Shown here: piece by piece, positions 1 to 4,908 of the stretch
How positions within the stretch are numbered: position 1 is the stretch's first letter
How the letters are laid out: each line of letters starts with the position of its first letter
From: an uncultured Lachnospiraceae bacterium
GTDB lineage: Bacteria; Bacillota; Clostridia; Lachnospirales; Lachnospiraceae
Direction: 5' to 3'
Assembly (NCBI GenBank): GCA_902797785.1
Contig: CADBUD010000027.1
Coordinates: 1 to 5,043, forward strand
Length of the DNA: 5,043 bases
Notes under the pieces: model-generated
Databases searched by the model: none
Seen by the model: the letters and a program-made list of their open reading frames with translations, nothing else
What the model was told of the DNA's origin: nothing
Translations under genes and position numbers: made by a program

Positions 1-65
1 ACGAACAGTATAAAGTCGCTATGGAAGATTTAGAAAAGGTAGGTGCAGCATTATGTCAGAAGTAA
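1..65 (+). CDS. Transketolase N-terminal subunit, 3' end only
   Basis: The reading frame starting at base 3 is open from the left edge to the TAA at 63-65 and gives 20 residues that begin EQYKVAMEDL and end in GAALCQK. Only the tail is present, so the identity comes mainly from context: the next gene is the C-terminal half of a split transketolase, and in Clostridia and archaea the N-terminal (thiamine-diphosphate pyrophosphate-binding) half lies directly upstream. The last 13 nt overlap the start of the partner gene in another frame, a typical arrangement for translationally coupled subunits made in fixed proportion. The helical, charged tail fits the family but is not diagnostic on its own. 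Confidence 0.75.
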   Translation, partial: EQYKVAMEDLEKVGAALCQK

Positions 66-994
66 AGAAAATTGCTACAAGAGAAAGCTATGGTAATGCT
101 TTAGCAGCATTAGGAGAGAAATATGACAACCTCGTAGTATTGGATGCTGACCTTGCAGCAGCTACGAAAACAGGCGTGTTCAAAAAAGCATTTCCAGATC
201 GTCACATTGACTGTGGAATTGCAGAATGTAATATGATGGGAATTGCTGCCGGACTTTCTTTGACAGGAAAGGTTCCGTTCGCAAGCTCTTTCGCTATGTT
301 TGCAGCAGGACGTGCATTTGAGCAGGTGCGCAATACGATTGGATACCCACACCTGAATGTAAAAATCGGCGCGACTCATGCCGGAATCACGGTAGGTGAG
401 GATGGTGCGTCCCATCAGTGTAACGAGGATATCGCTCTGATGAGAACGATTCCGGGAATGACGATTATCAATCCATGTGATGACGTTGAGGCAAAGGCAG
501 CGGTAGAAGCAGCTTACCTGTTCGAGGGACCGGTCTATATGCGCTTCGGACGTGCCGCAGTACCAGTCATCAATGATAATCCGGATTACAAATTTGAAAT
601 TGGAAAAGGTGTCGTATTAAAAGAAGGCACCGATGTTACCATTGTAGCTACCGGTCTGGAGGTTAGCCAGAGCCTGGAAGCAGCAGAAAAGCTGGCAGCA
701 GATGGAATCAATGCAGAGGTCATCAACATTCATACGATCAAGCCTCTGGATGAGGATCTGGTAGTTGCCTCCGCTAAAAAGACAGGAAAAGTCGTTACAG
801 TAGAAGAGCATTCCGTCATTGGAGGACTGGGAAGTGCCGTCTGCGACGCACTTTGCGCAAAAGCACCGACACCGGTTCTGAAAATTGGTATGAATGATAC
901 CTTCGGTGAATCCGGTCCGGCTATGGCTCTGTTAGCGAAATATGGTCTGGATGCAGAAGGCATCTATGCCAAAGTAAAAGATTTTGTAAAATAA
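53..994 (+). CDS. Transketolase C-terminal subunit
   Basis: This 313-residue protein is the pyrimidine-binding plus C-terminal half of a two-subunit transketolase. With its partner it would move two-carbon ketol units between pentose, heptulose, tetrose and triose phosphates in the cytosol, using thiamine diphosphate. Residues 55-61 (GIAECNM) hold the expected glutamate, E58, that activates the cofactor. Residues 107-122 match the transketolase loop with THAGITVGEDG and SHQ, including H121. VYMRFGR at 161-167 carries the expected substrate-side arginine. The C-terminal domain shows INIHTIKPLD (225-234) and EEHSVIGGLGSA (251-262). Length is normal for the split form; full-length bacterial transketolases are about twice as long. 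The start at 53 lies inside the upstream gene and is served by AAGGTAGG at 36-43, 9 nt away. A related 1-deoxyxylulose-5-phosphate synthase C-terminal half is less likely given the split layout and the upstream partner. No anomaly is seen. Confidence 0.93.
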   Translation: MSEVKKIATRESYGNALAALGEKYDNLVVLDADLAAATKTGVFKKAFPDRHIDCGIAECNMMGIAAGLSLTGKVPFASSFAMFAAGRAFEQVRNTIGYPHLNVKIGATHAGITVGEDGASHQCNEDIALMRTIPGMTIINPCDDVEAKAAVEAAYLFEGPVYMRFGRAAVPVINDNPDYKFEIGKGVVLKEGTDVTIVATGLEVSQSLEAAEKLAADGINAEVINIHTIKPLDEDLVVASAKKTGKVVTVEEHSVIGGLGSAVCDALCAKAPTPVLKIGMNDTFGESGPAMALLAKYGLDAEGIYAKVKDFVK

Positions 995-1012
995 AAGTTT
1001 TTTTAACAAAGG

Positions 1013-1053
1013 ACAGGGAACAGGTGATGAAGAAATCTCTGTTTCCTGTTTTT
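1013..1053 (+). terminator. Probable Rho-independent terminator after transketolase
   Basis: ACAGGGAACAG (1013-1023) pairs with CTGTTTCCTGT (1039-1049) over 11 bp with one G-U pair, around a 15-nt loop, and is followed by a T5 run (1049-1053). An A-rich stretch precedes it. It starts 18 nt after the transketolase stop. It also covers the GTG (1024) and ATG (1027) that would otherwise extend the epimerase frame. The modest stem and larger loop leave room for partial read-through into the next gene. Confidence 0.6.
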
Positions 1054-1090
1054 CAGAAGGATAATCGTTCCCAGGCAGAGGGAAAAAGAA

Positions 1091-1094
1091 AGGA
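1091..1094 (+). promoter_or_regulatory. Shine-Dalgarno that decides the epimerase start
   Basis: AGGA, within AAAGGA at 1089-1094, lies 7 nt before the ATG at 1102. It supports this start over the in-frame GTG (1024) and ATG (1027), which fall in the loop of the terminator-like hairpin. Another AAAGGA at 1008-1013 lies 10 nt before the GTG, so the longer form is not excluded by ribosome-binding-site spacing alone. Confidence 0.6.
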
Positions 1095-1101
1095 AAAGAA
1101 A

Positions 1102-2154
1102 ATGTCGATTGAAAAAAAATTGTTTGGAAAAACAGCAGATGGAAATGAAGCATTTCTTTACAAAATGACAAATAAAAACGGCATGAGCGCAACTGTATGT
1201 GATTATGGCGCACTTTTAGTTTCTTTAGAAGCACCAAATGCAGATGGAGAATTGGAAGATGTTGTCATGGGATACGACAAATTAGAGCAGTATTTTGAAA
1301 GCCCATGCTTCTTTGGCGCAACAATCGGAAGAAATGGAAATCGAATCGCCGGCGGTGCCTTTACGATCAATGGACAGAAGTATCAGATGCCGCAGAATGA
1401 AAATGAGAACAACCTTCACAGCGGCCCGGATGGATATGAAAAAAGAATGTGGGAGGCATCCATAAATGAAGATGCACCTTCCGTGACATTCCACATTGTG
1501 AGTCCGGATGGAGATCAGGGAATGCCGGGAAATTTTGACATTTCCGTTACGTATACATTGACAGAGGACAATGCGATCCAGATTGATTATAATGGAAAAT
1601 CAGATAAAGATACGGTAGCCAATCTGACGAACCACAGCTACTTCAATCTTAGCGGCCATGCCAGTGGAACAGCCATGAACCAGACACTTTGGATCAAAGC
1701 TTCATCCTACAATCCAGTCATTGATTCCAAATCCATTCCGACGGGAGAAATCGCAAAAGTAGAAGGTACACCAATGGATTTCACGACAGAAAAAGAAATT
1801 GGAAAAGATATCGATGCAGATTTTGAGCAGCTGAAGCTGACCCGTGGCTATGATCACAATTACGTCTTAGACGTGACCGGTGACAAAGTAGAAAAAATCG
1901 CAGTATTAAAGAGCCCGGAGAAGAAGCGCACGATGGAAGTATATACCGATTGTGTAGGTGTACAGTTCTATTCCGGAAACTTTATCAAAGAAAATAACCA
2001 GATCGGAAAAGGCGGCGTGCTTTACGGAGAACGAAGCGCCATCTGCTTAGAGACACAGTTCTATCCAAACGCGATCAATCAGGAGAATTTTGTATCTCCG
2101 CTGTTAAAGGCAGGAGAGGAATACCACACAACGACGATTTACAAATTTGTATAA
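1102..2154 (+). CDS. galM: Aldose 1-epimerase (mutarotase), GalM family
   Basis: This 350-residue cytosolic enzyme would interconvert alpha and beta anomers of glucose, galactose or related aldoses, feeding the Leloir pathway or glycolysis. All GalM active-site positions are visible: R81 in GRNGNRI (76-82), H106 in NNLHSG (103-108), H178 in NLTNHSYFNL (174-183, the general acid), D251 in YDHNYVL (250-256), and the catalytic base E317 in CLETQFYPN (315-323). The spacing between them closely follows well-studied GalM proteins. The length is typical of the family. I chose the ATG at 1102 because MSIEKKLFG is a natural GalM N-terminus. Starting at 1024 would add 26 basic residues (rich in K and R) encoded by a hairpin. 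It lies 107 nt after transketolase with a terminator-like hairpin between, so its own promoter or read-through is needed; no convincing promoter was found. Exact sugar preference cannot be read from the sequence. Confidence 0.92.
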   Translation: MSIEKKLFGKTADGNEAFLYKMTNKNGMSATVCDYGALLVSLEAPNADGELEDVVMGYDKLEQYFESPCFFGATIGRNGNRIAGGAFTINGQKYQMPQNENENNLHSGPDGYEKRMWEASINEDAPSVTFHIVSPDGDQGMPGNFDISVTYTLTEDNAIQIDYNGKSDKDTVANLTNHSYFNLSGHASGTAMNQTLWIKASSYNPVIDSKSIPTGEIAKVEGTPMDFTTEKEIGKDIDADFEQLKLTRGYDHNYVLDVTGDKVEKIAVLKSPEKKRTMEVYTDCVGVQFYSGNFIKENNQIGKGGVLYGERSAICLETQFYPNAINQENFVSPLLKAGEEYHTTTIYKFV

Positions 2155-2164
2155 AACGGTGCGG

Positions 2165-2200
2165 CTCATGAACAAAATGGCAGGCCATTTCGTTCGTGAG
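2165..2200 (+). other. Strong intercistronic hairpin without U-tract
   Basis: CTCATGAACAAAATGG (2165-2180) and CCATTTCGTTCGTGAG (2185-2200) form a 16-position stem with one T-G wobble and one A-C mismatch around a 4-nt loop, CAGG. The sequence after it (TATAACAAG) has no T-run, so a classic intrinsic terminator is unlikely. It begins 10 nt after the epimerase stop and ends 34 nt before the phosphofructokinase start. Possible roles are an mRNA-stabilising or processing hairpin between co-transcribed genes, or, read as DNA, a near-palindromic operator. Confidence 0.7.
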
Positions 2201-2219
2201 TATAACAAGAAATGATAAT

Positions 2220-2225
2220 AGGAGG
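2220..2225 (+). promoter_or_regulatory. Consensus Shine-Dalgarno for phosphofructokinase
   Basis: A full AGGAGG lies 9 nt before the ATG at 2235. It settles the start against the in-frame GTG at 2196, which sits in the right arm of the hairpin at 2165-2200 and would add 13 unlikely residues. The strength of the site suggests high translation. Confidence 0.85.
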
Positions 2226-2234
2226 AACAATAAA

Positions 2235-3455
2235 ATGGCGAAGAACCTTGTAGTAGGTCAGTCGGGCGGACCGACAGCAGTAATCAATGGAAGTCTTTAT
2301 GGAGTCATTTCTGAAGGAATCAAAAGTAAGGATGCAATTGGAAAAGTTTATGGAATGGTAAATGGAATCCAGGGCTTTTTAGAAGACCATGTAATGGATA
2401 TCGAGGCAGAGTTATCCCCGGAAAAGATTGAGCTGATCAAAACAACTCCGGGCGCATATCTTGGCTCCTGCCGTTTCAAGCTTCCGGAAGACCTTTCCGA
2501 TCCGGTCTATGACAAAATTTTTGAACAGTTCAAAAAATATGACATTGGATATTTCTTCTATATTGGTGGAAATGATTCTATGGATACGGTAAGCAAGCTT
2601 TCCAGAAAAGCAGAGGAATTAAATTATGACATCCGTGTACTGGGAGAGCCAAAGACGATTGATAATGACCTGATCAAGACAGATCATACGCCGGGATTTG
2701 GAAGCGCAGCGAAATATGTTGCTACAACCGTTCGTGAGGTCACACTGGATGCTAACGTATATGAGAGCAAATCTGTGACAATCGTAGAGATCATGGGACG
2801 TCATGCAGGATGGCTGGCAGCAGCAAGTGTGCTGGCAAGAAAATACGAGAACGATAACCCGCTGCTGATTTACCTTCCAGAGGTCGCATTTGATGAAGAA
2901 AAATTCTTAAAACAGGTAGAAGCAGCATTTGAGAAAAATCCAAATGTCGTTGTCTGCATTTCAGAGGGAATCAACGATGGAAACGGAAAATTTGTCTGCG
3001 AGAACGCAAGTGATGTCGGCGTGGACAATTTCGGACACAAGATGCTTACCGGAAGCGGAAAATATCTTGAAAATCTGGTAAAAGCGAAACTGGGCGTAAA
3101 GGTACGTTCCATCGAATTGAATGTTTGCCAGCGCTGCTCTTCTGCTATGTTGTCCAAGACAGACCAGGAAGAGGCGATTGCAGCAGGACGGTTCGGCGTA
3201 CAGGCAGGAATCAAGGGAGAAACCGGAAAGATGATCGCATTCCAGAGAAAAGCCGGCGATACCTACGAGATCGAACACAGCTTAGAGGATGTCAATGAGA
3301 TCTGCAACGAAGAAAAGACCGTTCCGGTAGAGTGGATCACAGATGATGGATCCAATATTGCTCAGGCATTTATTGATTATGCCCTGCCACTGATCCAGGG
3401 AGATGTAGAAATTCCAATGGAGAACGGACTGCCGAAATTTGTTTACCGCAAATAA
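2235..3455 (+). CDS. 6-phosphofructokinase, pyrophosphate-dependent type
   Basis: This 406-residue cytosolic enzyme would phosphorylate fructose 6-phosphate at C1 to the 1,6-bisphosphate, reversibly if pyrophosphate is the donor. The PFK fold motifs are present in order: GQSGGPTAVINGS (8-20), YIGGNDSMDT (109-118), GEPKTIDNDL (137-146), MGRHAGWLAA (187-196, substrate binding) and a C-terminal QRCSSAMLSKTD (299-310). In ATP enzymes the second and third motifs read GGDGS and PGTIDND. Here the glycines are replaced by D114 and K140, the two changes that block the ATP pocket and mark PPi-dependent enzymes. D143 is the expected catalytic aspartate. N113 replaces the usual metal-binding aspartate. 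The length exceeds the roughly 320 residues of bacterial ATP enzymes and fits the longer PPi or group III forms. It is followed by aldolase, the next glycolytic step. Donor specificity is inferred from motifs; the PFK family assignment is near certain. Confidence 0.92.
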   Translation: MAKNLVVGQSGGPTAVINGSLYGVISEGIKSKDAIGKVYGMVNGIQGFLEDHVMDIEAELSPEKIELIKTTPGAYLGSCRFKLPEDLSDPVYDKIFEQFKKYDIGYFFYIGGNDSMDTVSKLSRKAEELNYDIRVLGEPKTIDNDLIKTDHTPGFGSAAKYVATTVREVTLDANVYESKSVTIVEIMGRHAGWLAAASVLARKYENDNPLLIYLPEVAFDEEKFLKQVEAAFEKNPNVVVCISEGINDGNGKFVCENASDVGVDNFGHKMLTGSGKYLENLVKAKLGVKVRSIELNVCQRCSSAMLSKTDQEEAIAAGRFGVQAGIKGETGKMIAFQRKAGDTYEIEHSLEDVNEICNEEKTVPVEWITDDGSNIAQAFIDYALPLIQGDVEIPMENGLPKFVYRK

Positions 3456-3483
3456 GAAAAGAGTCAGGAAACAAAAGTTTTAC

Positions 3484-3512
3484 TTGAAAAAAAGCATGAT
3501 ATTTGTTATAAA
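3484..3512 (+). promoter_or_regulatory. Sigma-A promoter for the aldolase gene
   Basis: TTGAAA (3484-3489) and TATAAA (3507-3512) are separated by exactly 17 nt, and the -10 box is preceded by TG at 3504-3505 with one base between, an extended -10. Five of six bases match the consensus in each box, and an A-tract follows the -35. Transcription would start near 3519, leaving a leader of about 170 nt before the aldolase ATG. This implies that fba is transcribed on its own, whether or not it also receives read-through from upstream. Confidence 0.8.
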
Positions 3513-3518
3513 TATATA

Positions 3519-3687
3519 GGATGAGGAAATAATGATTTGTGAAAAATACACAATAATATTTCCTTATAAGGGTGATTTTGCCAGATATGATTTCATTTCA
3601 TATCACATAGGAAAGAAATATTTCTGCCCGTTCTTCAAAAAAGCGGAACAGAAAAAGAAAAATATTATTAGAAAGGATGGATAAAAA
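3519..3687 (+). promoter_or_regulatory. Long structured 5' leader of fba
   Basis: This A/T-rich noncoding leader holds several inverted repeats. AGGAAATA (3524-3531) pairs with TATTTCCT (3557-3564), enclosing TTGTG (3537-3541) paired with CACAA (3549-3553). GATATGA (3584-3590) pairs with TCATATC (3598-3604) around a 7-nt loop. AGAAATATTTCT (3614-3625) is a perfect 12-bp palindrome. TTTCTG (3621-3626) can also pair with CAGAAA (3649-3654). AATAATATTT (3552-3561) is exactly complementary to AAATATTATT (3660-3669), just before the ribosome site AAAGGATGG (3672-3680). I do not recognise a known riboswitch class, and there is no obvious U-tract terminator. Low complexity makes some chance pairing likely. 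Confidence 0.5.
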
Positions 3688-4638
3688 ATGCCATTAGTTA
3701 CAACCACAGATATGTTCAAAAAAGCTTATGAAGGAGGATATGCCATCGGAGCGTTCAACGTAAACAATATGGAGATCGTTCAGGGAATCGCTGATGCAGC
3801 TTCTGAGCTGAAGAGCCCGGTCATCCTTCAGGTATCTGCAGGTGCTAGAAAGTATGCAAAGCACAGCTATCTGGTACACTTAGTAGAAGCAGCTCTTGAG
3901 GAGGCTTCTAAGAGCGGAAATGATATTCCGATAGCCCTTCACTTAGATCACGGTGCAGATTTTGATATTTGTAAATCCTGTATCGATGGTGGTTTCACTT
4001 CCGTTATGATCGATGGTTCTTCCCTTCCATACGAGGAGAATGTAGAGGTTGCTAAGAGAGTAGCAGATTATGCTCATGAAAAAGGAGTAGTAGTAGAGGC
4101 TGAGCTGGGTCAGTTAGCTGGTATCGAGGATGATGTAAACGTAGATGCTGCCAATGCTTCTTACACAGATCCAGATCAGGTAGAGGATTTCGTAAACAGA
4201 ACAGGAGTAGATTCTCTGGCAATCGCAATCGGAACCAGCCATGGTGCATTCAAATTCAAACCAGGTCAGAAACCACAGCTTCGTTTTGACATTCTTGAGG
4301 AAGTTGCAAAGCGTCTTCCACAGTTCCCAATCGTTCTTCACGGAGCATCTTCTGTTAGTCAGGAGTATGTAAAGATCATTCAGGAGAATGGCGGAAATCT
4401 GGCAGATGCGATCGGTATCCCAGAGGATATGCTGAGAAAAGCTGCGACAATGGCAGTTTGCAAGATCAATATCGACTCTGACTTAAGACTGGCTATGACG
4501 GCTGGCGTAAGAGAGCATCTGATGGCTCATCCGGAGCATTTTGATCCAAGACAGTATCTTGGTGATGGAAGAAAATATGTAAAGGATCTGGTAAGCCACA
4601 AGATTCTTGAGGTTCTTGGAAGCGACGGAAAAGCCTGA
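3688..4638 (+). CDS. fba: Class II fructose-1,6-bisphosphate aldolase
   Basis: This 316-residue cytosolic zinc enzyme would cleave fructose 1,6-bisphosphate reversibly into dihydroxyacetone phosphate and glyceraldehyde 3-phosphate. Class II features are clear: GAFNVNNME (21-29) at the first barrel strand, LHLDHG (84-89) with catalytic D87 and zinc ligand H88, VEAELGQLAG (136-145), the second zinc ligand H185 in GTSHGAF (182-188), the third, H218, in VLHGASS (216-222), and the substrate-binding NIDSD (261-265). The length is typical of the class IIB group that includes many clostridial enzymes. The ATG at 3688 is served by AAAGGATGG (3672-3680), 7 nt away. The gene has its own strong promoter and long leader, fitting very high expression. 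Tagatose-bisphosphate aldolases of the same family are a possible alternative, but the neighbouring phosphofructokinase favours the glycolytic role. The same enzyme type can also act on sedoheptulose 1,7-bisphosphate. Confidence 0.95.
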   Translation: MPLVTTTDMFKKAYEGGYAIGAFNVNNMEIVQGIADAASELKSPVILQVSAGARKYAKHSYLVHLVEAALEEASKSGNDIPIALHLDHGADFDICKSCIDGGFTSVMIDGSSLPYEENVEVAKRVADYAHEKGVVVEAELGQLAGIEDDVNVDAANASYTDPDQVEDFVNRTGVDSLAIAIGTSHGAFKFKPGQKPQLRFDILEEVAKRLPQFPIVLHGASSVSQEYVKIIQENGGNLADAIGIPEDMLRKAATMAVCKINIDSDLRLAMTAGVREHLMAHPEHFDPRQYLGDGRKYVKDLVSHKILEVLGSDGKA

Positions 4639-4711
4639 AACAGTATTTTCTAACAGTGATATCACAATCAGCATAAAGTAGCGAAGCAAGTTCGCAAACC
4701 ATAAAATGTGC

Positions 4712-4747
4712 GTTATCGGATCTTCTGTAGAAACAGGATTCGATGGC
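4712..4747 (+). other. Bulged hairpin in the fba 3' region
   Basis: GTTATCGGATC (4712-4722) pairs with GATTCGATGGC (4737-4747), and CTGT (4725-4728) pairs with ACAG (4733-4736) around an AGAA loop. A two-nucleotide TT bulge separates the two helices. This gives 15 pairs, three of them G-T wobbles. There is no following T-tract, so it is not a standard terminator. It could stabilise the 3' end of the aldolase message or be part of a larger RNA with the next hairpin. Confidence 0.5.
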
Positions 4748-4756
4748 AAATATAAA
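4728..4756 (+). promoter_or_regulatory. Weak candidate promoter before the long hairpin
   Basis: TAGAAA (4728-4733) and TATAAA (4751-4756) are 17 nt apart, matching the consensus at four and five of six positions. A start near 4763 would fall just before the long hairpin at 4767, giving a small RNA of about 105 nt or a leader for the gene at 4909. The -35 overlaps the hairpin at 4712-4747, and the sequence is A/T-rich, so a chance match is quite possible. Confidence 0.3.
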
Positions 4757-4766
4757 ATTTTCTGCC

Positions 4767-4868
4767 AACCCCTTATCTGAAAGATTTTTTTGTTACGATT
4801 CGCAGCTACTATCCTGTTATGAACAGTGGAGCTGTAAATAACAACAATTTTTTGGATAAGGGGTTTTT
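4767..4868 (+). terminator. 99-nt long hairpin with 3' T-tract (terminator, attenuator or small RNA)
   Basis: The basal stem pairs 4767-4786 with 4846-4865 over 20 consecutive positions: 17 Watson-Crick and three G-T pairs, with AACCCCTTATC against GATAAGGGGTT perfect. Inside it, TTGTTA (4790-4795) pairs with TAACAA (4839-4844), CAGCT (4803-4807) with AGCTG (4830-4834), and CTGTT (4814-4818) with AACAG (4822-4826) around a 3-nt loop. The 3' arm runs into T5 (4864-4868). So it could end the fba transcript, act as an attenuator for the gene starting 41 nt later, or be a stand-alone structured RNA or a palindromic mobile remnant. The structure is directly visible; the role is inferred. Confidence 0.7.
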
Positions 4869-4908
4869 CAAAAACCGGATAAAGAAAGGCAGTGTGGGAG
4901 AGCAAACG

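Larger units (their letters stand above)
4639..4908 (+). other. 270-bp noncoding, structure-rich spacer
   Basis: No convincing gene lies between the aldolase stop and the next start. The stretch holds a 10-bp palindrome GTGATATCAC (4656-4665), a small hairpin GCGAA/TTCGC (4681-4695), a longer bulged hairpin (4712-4747), GGCA/TGCC pairing (4745-4748 with 4763-4766), and the long fold at 4767-4865. No ordinary compact terminator follows fba directly; the first T-tract after a stem is at 4864-4868, about 230 nt downstream of the stop. The density of inverted repeats is higher than in the other spacers. Confidence 0.6.

Noticed and set aside
998..1004. T7 run just after the transketolase stop as a terminator
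   Set aside because: The only stem before it is a 5-bp A/T-only repeat (981-985 with 988-992) with a 2-nt gap, too weak to act as a terminator.
1060..1065. GATAAT as a -10 box for the epimerase gene
   Set aside because: No acceptable -35 box exists 16-18 nt upstream and there is no extended -10 TG.
1024..1101. A longer epimerase start at GTG 1024 or ATG 1027
   Set aside because: These codons lie in a terminator-like hairpin loop and add 26 basic residues foreign to the GalM family. The ATG at 1102 has a well-spaced ribosome site. An AAAGGA at 1008-1013 keeps a small doubt.
2150..2219. Promoter boxes for phosphofructokinase: TATAAA (2150-2155), TATAAC (2201-2206), GATAAT (2214-2219)
   Set aside because: None has a matching -35 at normal spacing, and the last would start transcription at or after the ribosome site, so I do not call a promoter.
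2196..2234. A longer phosphofructokinase start at GTG 2196
   Set aside because: It lies within the right arm of a strong hairpin, has no ribosome site, and the consensus AGGAGG clearly serves the ATG at 2235.
4862..4876. GGTTTTTCAAAAACC palindrome as a separate hairpin
   Set aside because: The single-base centre forces loss of the inner pairs in RNA, leaving a weak A/T stem; it mostly reflects the T-tract of the long hairpin followed by an A-run.
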